From Microlunatus parietis (lineage in GTDB: Bacteria > Actinomycetota > Actinomycetes > Propionibacteriales > Propionibacteriaceae), in contig NZ_JACCBU010000001.1 in the NCBI RefSeq assembly GCF_013407955.1, forward strand, positions 2,914,001 to 2,978,000: a stretch of 64,000 bases of DNA, written 5' to 3'. The notes under the pieces were generated by a model. That model saw only the letters and a list, made by a program, of their open reading frames with translations. It was not told the origin of the DNA and searched no databases. This document shows positions 24,833-33,492 of the stretch, piece by piece (within the stretch, counting starts at the first letter, position 1; every line of letters begins with the position of its first letter). The position numbers and the translations under genes were made by a program.

Positions 24833-27388
24833 TCATTCCCGACTGCCGATCGCCTCGACCGGGTGGTCTCGCAGCACCCGCAGGGTGGGAATGATCATGG
24901 AGAGTACGGCGATCGCCGCGGTCGCGCCGATGATCGCGAGATAGGTCAAGGGATCGATGGCGGGGATCGGGTCGGCGCGCTCGGACAGGCCGAGGCTGAC
25001 GCCGACCAGCGGCGGCATGGCGACAGCGGTGCCCAGTAGGACCGCGATCACGATCACGACGAGCGCCTCGACCCACACCATCCCGATCACCTGGCGGTGC
25101 TGGGCGCCGACCAGCCGGAGCAGTGCGAACTCACGGCGCCGTGTCGCGGTGGCCATCACCAGCGTGTTCGCGACGCCGATGGCGATGTAGCCGAACACCG
25201 CGACCAGCAAGATCATCGTCGCCAGGTTCTGCTGCTCGAACTCGCCCTGCCGGGCGACCGTGAAGGCGGTCCGGTCGAACACGGCGACGCCGAGCGAAGC
25301 GGCCGCCCATTGGTCCAGCGTCGCCCGGAGGCCCGGCAGGGCGCCCGGTGCGGCGGTGATCAAGATCAGGTCGTCGAGCCCGTACGGGCTGTGGGCGAGC
25401 AGCCGGTCCCGAGGCAGCGTGAGGTCGCCGAAGCCGAGGCCGTTGCCGTAGATCGCCACCACGGCAGGGTTTGCGGGCGTGCCGTCGGCGAGGTGGAGGC
25501 GGACCCGGTCGCCGAGGCCAGCACCGAAGACCTCGGCCGCGGTCTGGCTGAGCGCAACCGTGTCGCCCACCAGCGCGGCCGTGCTGCCCGCGCGTACGTC
25601 CAGGTCGACGGTCCGGGACAACCCAGCCGGCGCGACGCCCTGAGCCCCGAACGCTCGCCGGGTCGCGTCGCGCGCTCCGGGCAGCACGTACTCCCCGATC
25701 ACCTGGGTTCGGATCACCGGCGTCACGGCCGCGACGCCGGGCTCGGTGGCGATTCGCTCGGCCAGCTGGGGCGACAATCCGGCCTGGCCGCTCACCACGA
25801 TGTCGGCGACCAGCCCGGCCCAGGCCTGCTCTGCGGCGACGGCCATCCTCGTGCTGCCGGTGAAGAGCTGGACGGAGGCAATCGCGATGGCGAGCACGAG
25901 CGGCGTGATTGCGGAGGTCAGCCGGCGCGAGTTCGCCGCCGTGTTCGCCGCGGCGAGGTAGCCGCTGACCGGGGCGCCTCGCCGGATCAACCGGCCGGAC
26001 AGCCGGATGGCGACGGCGACCAGCCGCGGCCCCAACAGGGCCACCGCGATCACCAGCACGATGACCGACATCGCCGCGGATCCCGTCGCCGCGTCCCCGC
26101 CGATGATCAACGGGAGCAGCGACAAACCGAGCCCGCCGGCCAGCAGCAGGCAGCCGATCAGGGCCCGCGGAACGCCGAGCCGTGGGCTCTGCACGGCGGC
26201 CTCGCCCAGCGCCTCGACCGGCCGGATCCGGGCCGCCCGCCGGGCCGAGGCCAGGCCGGCGACCAACGCCGCCCCGAGACAGAGGACGACCGCGACGAGC
26301 AGCGGCACCGGTCCGACCGTGATCATAAAATCGGCCGGGACCACCCCGATCGTGGCGAACGCGTCCCGGAGCACGGAACTGAACAGCAGACCAGGAAGCA
26401 GCCCGAGCAGCGACGCGAGGACCGCGATGATCACACTCTCCAGCGCGATCAGCCGGCGCACCTGCCGCGGGGTCGCGGCGATCGCCCGGAGCAGCGCGAG
26501 CTCGCGCCGCCGCTGCTGCACCTGCAGCCCCAGCGTCCCAGCCACGATGAACAACGCGACCATCAGCGCGACGCCGCCGAACGAGCCGGCGATCCCGACC
26601 AGGTTGCCGCGAGCGAGCGCGAGATCGAGGAACTCGATCATGCCGCGCTCGTCGCCCGCATACACCCTGGCCCCGTCCCTCGTCACCGTCGCCGCCAGCG
26701 CTGCCTCGAGCACCGCAAGATCGGCGCCCGGTGCCGGGATGATGCCGATCGCGTCCATCTGGTCGGGATGACCGCTCAGCCGTCGGGCCTCGTCCTCGGT
26801 GAAGTAGGCGCCCAGTTCACGTGGCTGAGCCGGGCCCGGTGCGACGATGCCGACCAGCCGGTAGTCGCGGCCAATGCCGCCGAGGCCGGCCGTCAGCCGC
26901 TCGCCGACCGCGAGCCCGAGCGCCTCGGCGGCTCCCTGATCAAGGACGAGTTCGTCAGCGGCGTTCGGCGCGCGGCCCTCGCGCAAGGGGTATGGCCCGA
27001 GTTCCGTCGCCGCCCAACCGTGCCCGACGATCGCTGGTCGACCAAGATCGATGATCTTGCCGTCCCGGGCGGGCAGCACCGGGAAGGCGACATCGCCGAT
27101 CGCCGCCTGCACGCCCGGCACCGCCGCCACCGTCTGGATGAGTCCGGCCGGGACGCGGACCCGGCCGCCGTACGCCCGGCTCGGGACGTTCGGGTCGGCG
27201 AGGGTCTGCTCCGCACCGACCACCAAGGGTGCGCCGGCGTACCGCTGCGGAGGCGCACCGGAGGTCAGCCCCGACTGGAGCAGAGTGCCGCACGCGGTGA
27301 GCAGGGCCGAGGCGGCGACGAGGGCGACGAAGGCTCCGACGAAGCCGCCGGCCCGGCCGCGGAGCGTGCGCCACACCAGCTTGATCAT
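24833..27388 (-). CDS. FtsX-type ABC transporter permease (duplicated)
   Basis: 851 residues with two FtsX domains (about residues 250-380 and 720-845), each of three or four helices, around large extracellular MacB_PCD-like domains; roughly ten membrane segments. QRRRELALLRAIAATPRQVR and RRREFALLRLVGAQHRQVIG are the two duplicated coupling loops. It follows its ATPase gene by two bases and works with it as a MacB/LolE-like mechanotransmission or efflux system. ATG 27388 is chosen; an in-frame GTG at 27397 is possible. The stop is shared in TGATCA (24830-24835) with ilvC. Confidence 0.92.
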   Translation of the reverse strand: MIKLVWRTLRGRAGGFVGAFVALVAASALLTACGTLLQSGLTSGAPPQRYAGAPLVVGAEQTLADPNVPSRAYGGRVRVPAGLIQTVAAVPGVQAAIGDVAFPVLPARDGKIIDLGRPAIVGHGWAATELGPYPLREGRAPNAADELVLDQGAAEALGLAVGERLTAGLGGIGRDYRLVGIVAPGPAQPRELGAYFTEDEARRLSGHPDQMDAIGIIPAPGADLAVLEAALAATVTRDGARVYAGDERGMIEFLDLALARGNLVGIAGSFGGVALMVALFIVAGTLGLQVQQRRRELALLRAIAATPRQVRRLIALESVIIAVLASLLGLLPGLLFSSVLRDAFATIGVVPADFMITVGPVPLLVAVVLCLGAALVAGLASARRAARIRPVEALGEAAVQSPRLGVPRALIGCLLLAGGLGLSLLPLIIGGDAATGSAAMSVIVLVIAVALLGPRLVAVAIRLSGRLIRRGAPVSGYLAAANTAANSRRLTSAITPLVLAIAIASVQLFTGSTRMAVAAEQAWAGLVADIVVSGQAGLSPQLAERIATEPGVAAVTPVIRTQVIGEYVLPGARDATRRAFGAQGVAPAGLSRTVDLDVRAGSTAALVGDTVALSQTAAEVFGAGLGDRVRLHLADGTPANPAVVAIYGNGLGFGDLTLPRDRLLAHSPYGLDDLILITAAPGALPGLRATLDQWAAASLGVAVFDRTAFTVARQGEFEQQNLATMILLVAVFGYIAIGVANTLVMATATRRREFALLRLVGAQHRQVIGMVWVEALVVIVIAVLLGTAVAMPPLVGVSLGLSERADPIPAIDPLTYLAIIGATAAIAVLSMIIPTLRVLRDHPVEAIGSRE

Positions 27389-27390
27389 GA

Positions 27391-28125
27391 TCACCACTTA
27401 CCGAGCTTGGTCATCCGTTCGGCGACCTCGTCCGGGGTCGGCCGGACGAGATCGCCCGCCCGCCGGCCGTCGGCCAGGAAGACGACCCGGTCGGCGCGGG
27501 CGGCGGCCACCGGGTCGTGCGTCACCATCAGCACCCGCTGCCCGAGGGTCCGGACCAGCCGAGCCAGCAGGTCCAGCACCACCGCGGCCGTCCGGGTGTC
27601 CAGGGCGCCGGTCGGCTCGTCGGCGAAGATCACCGCCGGCTTGGTGATCAGGGCGCGGGCGATGGCCACCCGCTGTTGCTGACCGCCGGACAACTCGCTC
27701 GGTCGATGGCGTACTCGCTCGGCCAGACCCACCTGTCGGACGATCTCGGCCTGCCAGGCCCGATCCGGCTTCGTTCCGGCCAAGCGGAGCGGAAGGGTGA
27801 TGTTCTCCTCGACGGTGAGCGCGTTGATCAAGTTGTAAGCCTGGAAGATGAAGCCGATCTTGGATCGGCGCAGCTCGGTCAACTCGATCTCGGTGAGCCC
27901 GGCCAGGTCGACCGGGCCGAGCCAGACCGAGCCTGCGGTCGGCCGGTCCAGGCCGGCCGCGCAATGCAGCAGGGTGCTCTTGCCGGAGCCGGACGGTCCC
28001 ATCACGGCGGTGAACGTCGCCGCGGGCAGTTCAAGATCAACTCCGCGCAGCGCCCGGACCGCGCCCGGCCCGGTGCCGTACACCTTGGTCACGGATTGCA
28101 GTCGTACGTCTTCCGCAGTGTCCAT
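27391..28125 (-). CDS. ABC transporter ATP-binding protein (MacB/LolD type)
   Basis: 244 residues. Walker A is GPSGSGKST, the Q-loop is FIFQAYNLINALTV, the signature LSGGQQQR, Walker B VIFADEPTGALD and the H-loop MVTHDP. It is the partner of the FtsX permease that begins two bases after its stop. A longer frame starts at 28233, but residues upstream of 28125 overlap the divergent surface protein region and look non-native. Confidence 0.95.
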   Translation of the reverse strand: MDTAEDVRLQSVTKVYGTGPGAVRALRGVDLELPAATFTAVMGPSGSGKSTLLHCAAGLDRPTAGSVWLGPVDLAGLTEIELTELRRSKIGFIFQAYNLINALTVEENITLPLRLAGTKPDRAWQAEIVRQVGLAERVRHRPSELSGGQQQRVAIARALITKPAVIFADEPTGALDTRTAAVVLDLLARLVRTLGQRVLMVTHDPVAAARADRVVFLADGRRAGDLVRPTPDEVAERMTKLGKW

Positions 28126-28284
28126 GATCACGACCCTAGGAAGCGTGGAGCGCCGGCGCAGACCGGTGATCCCCCGGCTCGACACTCGGGATAACCCCAG
28201 CGCCCGGGTCGACGCGGTTCCGCGGGCGTGCACCCCAAGCCGTTGTGTGCCAGGCTGGAGCGGGTGCGACGCGAATCCACGGCC

Positions 28285-29799
28285 ATGACCGGGCGGCGCC
28301 GAGACCTGTCCTGGTTGGGTTGTTGTGCCCTGGCCGGACTGGTGATCGCTCTGACGGGCTGGTTCTTGATCGATTCGACGGCGTCGGCCGCGGACGGCGA
28401 CGAGGTGCTGCCGCCGTGCCTCGGCCCGGACTGTCCGGACGAGTTCCCGGAGCCGGCGCCGGGCGTGGTGACCGGGCGCGACGGTGCGGTCAACGTGTTC
28501 GTCGGCCGGGACTACCGGGTCCGGGGCAACGCGGCCGAGGTCGAGGGCCGCGTCGTGGTGCTCGGCGATCTTGAGGTCGACAAGGACCCGTCCAGCCCGC
28601 GCTACGACATGGGCGCGGTCGGAGTCGGCACCGGCGTCCTACCGCCGGACGGCAGTGATTTCGTCAGCGTCGCCGGGACCGCCGCGATCTCGGAGCGCAA
28701 CACGGTCGGCATCGGCACCGTCGCCGGCGACGAACGGGTCTACGGCGATTTCGTGTACGGACAGTCGGCCGCGACCGACCGGCTGGACGTGCTGTCTCCC
28801 GGATCGGCCCGGCAGGACTCCGGGATCGCCGACCGCTACGCCAACATCGCCACCTCGATCCCGCAACTGTCGCAGTGCCTGGCTGGCCAGGCCGCCCACG
28901 GCACGGTGACCAACACCGGATCACAGGTGATCTTCATCGGGGACGGGATGAGCTCGATCCAGGTCTTCACCGTGGACGAGGATCTGGCCAGCGCGGACGG
29001 CGGGTCGGTGGGCCTGGAATTCCAGGAGATCCCCGCCGATGCCACGGTGATCGTCAACGTGCTCGGGGCCGAGCGCAAGATCAACACCTACAGCGGCGGC
29101 GGCTCCGATCCGATCAACCGGCTCCGGTCCCGGCTGATCTGGAACGTGCCGCAGGCCACCTCCCTCACCGTCACCGGCCCGTCGCAGTTCCAGGGTGCGA
29201 TCCTCGGCGGGAACCCCGACGGCGAGACCGTGATCGAGGCGCCCGGCACGAACGGCCGGATCGCCCTGGCCGGTTCGCTGACCCATCGCGGCTCCGGTGC
29301 CGAACTGCACAACTACCCGTTCAACGGTCGGTTCCCGTTCTGCGCCCCGAGCCCGTCGCCGAGCCCAAGCCCCTCACCCTCACCGAGCCCGAGTCCGTCG
29401 CCGTCCCCCAGTCCGTCGCCCTCGCCTTCACCGAGCCCCTCGCCCACACCGAGCCCGTCACCGTCACCGAGCCCGTCCACCTCGCCCACACCGAGCGGCT
29501 CTCCGGCGCCGAGCGGGTCGCCGACGCCGAGCGAGCCGACGACCAGCCCGAGCGCGTCGCCGAGCCCGAGTGGATCGACCAGCACCGCACCACCACCGAG
29601 CCCGGCCGAGTCACCCACCCCTGACGTGCCGCCTTCGGATACTCCTCCGCCCTCGGCCCCAGGCGGAGACGGCTCCACCCCGCCCGACGGTGGGCTGCCG
29701 TCCACCGGTGCCGCCGTGGCCCCGGCCTTGATCATCGGCGTGCTCGCAGCCTTGGCAGCCGGTGCAGCCCTGGTGATCATCGGCCGACGCCGTCGCTGA
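28285..29799 (+). CDS. Choice-of-anchor A family surface protein with Ser-Pro stalk and LPSTG anchor
   Basis: 504 residues from ATG 28285. Order: signal peptide (residues 8-35, [20 protein letters not shown]), a folded beta-rich domain of about 310 residues (choice-of-anchor A type: [40 protein letters not shown]), a run of about 30 Ser-Pro units (from base 29347), a Ser/Thr/Pro-rich stretch, then sortase motif LPSTG, a hydrophobic helix and RRRR. So it is covalently fixed to the wall with a long extended stalk. In-frame GTGs at 28228 and 28264 are alternative starts. No sortase gene lies in the window. It may bind a partner or matrix; this is unproven. Confidence 0.85.
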   Translation: MTGRRRDLSWLGCCALAGLVIALTGWFLIDSTASAADGDEVLPPCLGPDCPDEFPEPAPGVVTGRDGAVNVFVGRDYRVRGNAAEVEGRVVVLGDLEVDKDPSSPRYDMGAVGVGTGVLPPDGSDFVSVAGTAAISERNTVGIGTVAGDERVYGDFVYGQSAATDRLDVLSPGSARQDSGIADRYANIATSIPQLSQCLAGQAAHGTVTNTGSQVIFIGDGMSSIQVFTVDEDLASADGGSVGLEFQEIPADATVIVNVLGAERKINTYSGGGSDPINRLRSRLIWNVPQATSLTVTGPSQFQGAILGGNPDGETVIEAPGTNGRIALAGSLTHRGSGAELHNYPFNGRFPFCAPSPSPSPSPSPSPSPSPSPSPSPSPSPSPSPSPTPSPSPSPSPSTSPTPSGSPAPSGSPTPSEPTTSPSASPSPSGSTSTAPPPSPAESPTPDVPPSDTPPPSAPGGDGSTPPDGGLPSTGAAVAPALIIGVLAALAAGAALVIIGRRRR

Positions 29800-29886
29800 C
29801 CGTACCGCCAGGAGCTCGTTTCTCCCTTTTCTGCAAGGCAGGTCGCGTGTCAGGGTGATCACCATGACCGCTGCCGGGGAATTGAA

Positions 29887-29990
29887 GGTGCGTCGTGTCG
29901 TTCGACACCGGCGCCGCGAACGATCGAGCCCGGGGCTGCTACCGTTCGCTGGGCTTCCTGGAGGAGGACGTACGACTGAGCAAGAGGTCC
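29887..29990 (+). pseudogene. C-terminal relic of a GNAT acetyltransferase
   Basis: One frame reads FDTGAANDRARGCYRSLGFL and then EEDVRLSK, the conserved end of GNAT enzymes (N-x-RAxxxYxxLGF). No upstream GNAT domain exists: the frame is closed by stops just before it. It is therefore a fragment of about 30 codons left from a deleted gene, directly before the NUDIX gene. Confidence 0.7.
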
Positions 29991-29994
29991 TGCC

Positions 29995-30487
29995 GTGACC
30001 AAGACCCACTTCACGGAATCCCTTCCCCGCAAGCGGATGGCGGCCGACTGTTTGATCATGGACCAGTCCGGTCGACTGCTCGTGCTGAAGCCGCCCTACA
30101 AAGGGACCTGGGATCTGCCCGGTGGGGTGATCGAGGAGGACGAGTCGCCCTGGGCGGCGGCTCGCCGCGAGGTAAGGGAGGAGATCGGCCTCGCCGTCGA
30201 CCCCGGCCGCCTCCTCGCCGTCGACTGGATCGCTCGGTCCGGCGACTTCACCGAAGTGATCGCGTTCCTCTTCGACGGCGGAATGATCATGCCCGAAGCG
30301 ATCGAACGCCTAGTCGTCCAGCCCGCCGAGGTGACCACCTTCCGGTTCGTCAGCCCGGACGAGGCCGGCCCGCCTCCTTGACGCCGAACAGTACGCTCGC
30401 GTCGCCGCCGCGCTCGCGGCCAAGGTGCATGGAGCCACCGCGTACCTGGAGAACGGCGTCACCCGTGCCGGATCGGCCGGTAGCTGA
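29995..30487 (+). pseudogene. NUDIX hydrolase with a frameshift near its end
   Basis: The NUDIX box (GGVIEEDESPWAAARREVRE plus EIG) is complete and the first 128 residues read well to a stop at 30381. After about base 30368, the +1 frame continues with RLLDAEQYARVAAALAAKVH and then GATAYLENGVTRAG to a stop at 30487, which is the normal C-terminal region of this NUDIX group. One extra base in the GGCCCGCC run would explain it. Either a true frameshift or a sequencing error; the truncated enzyme could still be active because the catalytic box is whole. Confidence 0.75.
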
Positions 30488-30718
30488 GCTCCTGGGTGTG
30501 GCCGTCCAGGGTACGGCTCTCGATCAGTTCAAGATCGAAATCGGCGGCGCCGCGGAAGATCGGGTCCGTACCGGTCCTGCCGCTGATCACCGGGAAGATC
30601 GTCAACTGCACCCGATCGACGAGTCCGGCCGCCAGCAGCGCGCGATTCAGCGACAGGCTCCCGTGCGATCGGAGCCGTCCAGCGTCGCCAGCACGTCGAA
30701 GGTGTACGTCGCAGTCAT
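30459..30718 (-). pseudogene. Dihydrofolate-reductase-like (RibD C-terminal) gene with internal deletion
   Basis: From ATG 30718 (GGAG upstream) the frame gives MTATYTFDVLATLDGS, the normal start of this family, then breaks. In another frame the C-terminal part follows at once: HGSLSLNRALLAAGLVDRVQ, LTIFPVISGRTG and LELIESRTLDGHTQELSY. About 100 residues of the middle are missing. The gene is dead or makes only a short peptide. It runs convergent to the damaged NUDIX gene and overlaps its restored end. Confidence 0.8.
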
Positions 30719-30852
30719 CCTGATCTCCTCGCTCACTGTGGGCCGCCCCAGCCGGGCCGCCGCTCACCCCTCCTACGAACGGCGACGCCTCGATCGGACC
30801 GCGCCGGAAACCCGGTGGCCCGGGATCCCGATCGCGGGAACGATGGGGAACC

Positions 30853-31524
30853 GTGACTGCGATCGAGCCGGACTTCGACTCGGACCCGGAGCGCGCCGCG
30901 GCCTGGGATCCCTCCTGGGTGGTCGCCGCTCCCGACTGGGACGAAGGCGCCGGCCGCCTCATCGACGAGGCCCTGGCACCGGTGCTCGATGTCGGCTGTG
31001 GTGACGGGGCCTTCGCCCGGCGGCTGCCCTCGCGGTCCCGCTGGATCGGCCTCGACTCCTCGCCGGAGATGCTGGCCAGGACCACGGCCCGGCCCGCCGT
31101 CCGAGCCGATGCACGCCGGTTGCCCTTCCAGGACGGCAGCCTGGGCGCCGTGGTGTGCAAGTACATGCTCTACCACCTCGGCGATCCGAGCGTGGTGATC
31201 ACCGAGGCGCATCGGGTGCTGCGGCCCGGCGGACTGTTCCTCGCGGTCACGCGGTCGCGGTCCCAGGACCCCGAACTGGTGCCCGGCGGTTATCCGGCGA
31301 GCACGTTCGACGCCGAGGACGCCCCGCGGCTCGCCGCGGCGGTCTTCGGGTCGGAGTCGGTGGAGGTCGAGCCGTGGGACGGACCGTTCCTGGTCCTTCC
31401 CGATCGGGAGGCCGTCGCGACCTATACCCGGCACCATCGCCTGCCGCGCGACCTTGCCGATCGTGTGAAGACCCCGCTCACCTTGACGAAACGCGGCTGC
31501 CAGGTCTGGGCGAGGAAGAGGTAG
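30853..31524 (+). CDS. SAM-dependent methyltransferase
   Basis: 223 residues, class I. Motif I is PVLDVGCGDGAFARRLP; the acidic residue is in WIGLDSSPEM; the post-I motif is GSLGAVVCKYMLYHL, then EAHRVLRPGGLFLAVTRS. GTG start at 30853. It appears intact although it sits between decayed genes, and its stop lies 11 bp before the 81-bp inverted-repeat element. Substrate unknown. Confidence 0.85.
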   Translation: MTAIEPDFDSDPERAAAWDPSWVVAAPDWDEGAGRLIDEALAPVLDVGCGDGAFARRLPSRSRWIGLDSSPEMLARTTARPAVRADARRLPFQDGSLGAVVCKYMLYHLGDPSVVITEAHRVLRPGGLFLAVTRSRSQDPELVPGGYPASTFDAEDAPRLAAAVFGSESVEVEPWDGPFLVLPDREAVATYTRHHRLPRDLADRVKTPLTLTKRGCQVWARKR

Positions 31525-31534
31525 CGCGAGTCGA

Positions 31535-31615
31535 GTGACACGATTTTGCACTTTGCTTCACCGGGAATCGGTTTCCCGGCGGGTCGAGCGGCCGCAAAGT
31601 GCAAATCTGTGCCAC
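31535..31615. repeat. 81-bp inverted-repeat element (copy 2)
   Basis: Arms 31535-31559 and 31591-31615 (25 bp each) pair with a few mismatches; the arm core is GATTTTGCACTTTGC. Length, arm length (25) and middle length (31) are identical to the element at 11258-11338, and both middles share GGGAA(A)TCGGT. It lies between the 3' end of the methyltransferase gene and the truncated end of a GNAT gene, only 4 bp from that stop codon. Confidence 0.8.
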
Positions 31616-31619
31616 ACGC

Positions 31620-31868
31620 TCACGGGACAGCATCGTTCCGCGAGGTCGTGTTCGGCCAGCCCGCACCGCCCACGACATCGCCGGTGCCGTTGACCGCGGC
31701 GAACGTCGCCGGCAGCCGGCGCCCGGACTCGCGGACGGTCGCCGCGACCCAGTCCGCCCGCCGTTCGAGCCCCGGTTCGGGGCCCATCTCGTACCAGCGG
31801 AGGTCTGCCAGCGATGCAATCAGGTCCGGTTGACCGAACGTGTGCTCGATCCGAAGCCGGCTACCCAT
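31620..31868 (-). pseudogene. N-terminal fragment of a GNAT acetyltransferase
   Basis: 82 residues: IEHTFGQPDLIASLADLRWY ... LPATFAAVNGTGDVVGGAGW match the first half of a GNAT domain, up to the strand before the acetyl-CoA loop (V/I-x-x-x-R-G-x-G-x-G/A), which is missing. The frame ends in unrelated residues 4 bp from the 81-bp repeat element. Loss of the second half may be connected with that element. The upstream extension of this frame runs through the tRNA gene and is not protein. Confidence 0.65.
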
Positions 31869-31918
31869 GCGAGAGAGTCTGGTCGGGCGTCCGACCCGGC
31901 CGCAACGGGATTGAGAAG

Positions 31919-31993
31919 TGGAGCGGGTGACGAGAATCGAACTCGCATAACCAGCTTGGAAGGCTGGGGCTCTAGCCATTGAGCTACACCCGC
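31919..31993 (-). tRNA. tRNA-Gly (anticodon TCC), CCA encoded
   Basis: On the minus strand the gene starts GCGGGTGTAGCTC, has anticodon stem and loop CAGCC-TTCCAAG-type with anticodon TCC (reads GGA), T-arm GAGTTCGATTCTC and ends CACCCGC-TCCA. The 7-bp acceptor stem is perfect and the CCA end is encoded. 75 nt including CCA. Confidence 0.95.
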
Positions 31994-32070
31994 GCGCTTG
32001 ACGCGGAGACGATCATAACCGGTCCGGCGGGCGGGGCTGACATTCCCCTCGCGTGCCGTCGCATGTAAGA

Positions 32071-32090
32071 ATCTGCGTGTGGATGCAGAT
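32071..32090 (+). promoter_or_regulatory. ArsR/SmtB-type operator overlapping the gene start
   Basis: ATCTGCGT-gtgg-ATGCAGAT is a near-perfect 8-bp-arm dyad (one mismatch). Its size and AT/GC pattern fit ArsR/SmtB sites. It covers the GTG start at 32079, so the repressor would block its own transcript; if that start is real, the message has almost no leader. Confidence 0.6.
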
Positions 32091-32447
32091 AAGAAGATAT
32101 GCGGGATGGATCCGGACAGTCAGTTCGTGGAGCTGGCCGTGGAGGTGTTCGCGATGCTCGCGGACGCGACCCGGGTCCGGATCATCCTGGCGCTGCGCAA
32201 CCACGGGGAACTGTCGGTCAACCATCTGGCCGAACTGGTCGGCAAGTCGCCGGCGGCGGTGTCGCAGCATCTGGCCAAGCTCCGGCTGGCTCGGGTGGTC
32301 GCGACCCGGCAGCAGGCGCAGAAGATTTTCTATCGGCTCGAGAACGAGCATGCGGCACAACTCGTCTCGGATGCGATCTTCCAGGCCGAGCACTCGCTGG
32401 GCGGTACGCCGCGGCACCACCACGGCGAGGCGGGCGACGGGTCATGA
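32079..32447 (+). CDS. ArsR/SmtB-family metal-sensing repressor
   Basis: 122 residues. The winged helix is VEVFAMLADATRVRIILALR and LSVNHLAELVGKSPAAVSQH. The C-terminal tail is rich in His (HSLGGTPRHHHGEAGDG), fitting a metal such as Zn, Co or Ni bound at the C-terminal helix. GTG 32079 gives family-like MDADKKICGMDPDSQ; an ATG at 32106 is an alternative. It overlaps the cation efflux gene by 4 bp and should derepress it when metal is in excess. Confidence 0.9.
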   Translation: MDADKKICGMDPDSQFVELAVEVFAMLADATRVRIILALRNHGELSVNHLAELVGKSPAAVSQHLAKLRLARVVATRQQAQKIFYRLENEHAAQLVSDAIFQAEHSLGGTPRHHHGEAGDGS

Positions 32448-33478
32448 GCGGCCGCCCGCACGATCATGATCACGATCACCTTCATGATCACGACCACGGC
32501 CATGACCATCATCATGGCCACGGCATCCGCGGCCTGCTCCGGGAGATCTTCGTACCGCACACGCATGACGCGGCCGACTCGGTGGACAACGCGCTGGAGG
32601 CCAGTGCGGAGGGAATCCGTACCCTCAAGCTGAGTCTGCTCATCCTGCTCGGGACGGCGATCGTGCAGGGCGTGATCGTGGCGGCGAGCGGTTCGGTGGC
32701 GCTGCTCGCCGACACCGTCCACAACGTGTCGGACGCGCTGACGGCTGTGCCGTTGTGGGTGGCGTTCGCGCTGGGCCGGCGGGCCGCGTCCCGGCGGTAC
32801 ACGTTCGGGCTCGGTCGGGCCGAGGACCTGGCCGGGCTGTTCATCGTCCTCGTCGTCGCCCTGTCGGCAGTCATCGCGGCCTGGCAGGCGATCGACCGGC
32901 TGCTCGACCCGCGTCCGCTGGATCACCTGGGTTGGGTGATCGCGGCCGGCGTGATCGGGTTCGCCGGCAACGAGCTCGTCGCGATCTACCGGATCCGCAC
33001 CGGGCGCCGGATCGGCTCGGCGGCATTGGTCGCGGACGGGGTTCATGCTCGCGCCGACGGGTTCACGTCGCTCGCCGTCGTGCTGGGCGGAATCGGTGTG
33101 CTGGCAGGGTTTCCGCTGGCCGATCCGATCATCGGCCTGATCATCTCGGTGGCGATCATGGTCCTTCTCGTCGGTACGGCTCGCAACGTCGGCCGGCGCC
33201 TCCTCGACGGGGTGGAGCCGGAGCTGGTCGATCGGACTGAGCACGCACTGCGGCACATCCCGGAGATCAGCCGGATCGCCGACATCCGGCTCCGCTGGGT
33301 CGGCCACCGGCTGCACGGCGACGTGCTCGTCGTGGTCCCGCCGGTCACCTTGTCGGAGGCCAACCGGATCGCCGCGGCCGCCGACCATGCGGTACGGAAG
33401 CACGTCAGGAACCTGGATTCCCTCTCGATCCGGACGATCGCCGACGCCGAACCGGAAGGAGCGGCCGGCACGTCCTGA
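32444..33478 (+). CDS. Cation diffusion facilitator (zinc/cobalt efflux) transporter
   Basis: 344 residues. A His/Asp-rich N-terminal tail (DHDHDHLHDHDHGHDHHHGH, residues 7-26) precedes six membrane helices. The metal sites appear as HNVSDALT in helix II and HARADGFTS in helix V (H/D-x3-D). A cytosolic C-terminal domain follows (RHIPEISRIADIRLRWVGHR). Translationally coupled to the ArsR repressor. It exports divalent metal in exchange for protons; the His tail points to zinc. Confidence 0.93.
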   Translation: MSGRPHDHDHDHLHDHDHGHDHHHGHGIRGLLREIFVPHTHDAADSVDNALEASAEGIRTLKLSLLILLGTAIVQGVIVAASGSVALLADTVHNVSDALTAVPLWVAFALGRRAASRRYTFGLGRAEDLAGLFIVLVVALSAVIAAWQAIDRLLDPRPLDHLGWVIAAGVIGFAGNELVAIYRIRTGRRIGSAALVADGVHARADGFTSLAVVLGGIGVLAGFPLADPIIGLIISVAIMVLLVGTARNVGRRLLDGVEPELVDRTEHALRHIPEISRIADIRLRWVGHRLHGDVLVVVPPVTLSEANRIAAAADHAVRKHVRNLDSLSIRTIADAEPEGAAGTS

Positions 33479-33492
33479 GCCCGGTGCCAGGT

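Noticed and set aside
29347..29480. CRISPR-like tandem repeat
   Set aside because: The repeats are Ser-Pro codons in frame within a surface protein; no spacers and no cas genes.
31620..31979. Open frame of 119 codons starting inside the tRNA-Gly gene
   Set aside because: The first 37 codons are the tRNA read on its own strand; only the part from 31868 resembles a GNAT fragment.
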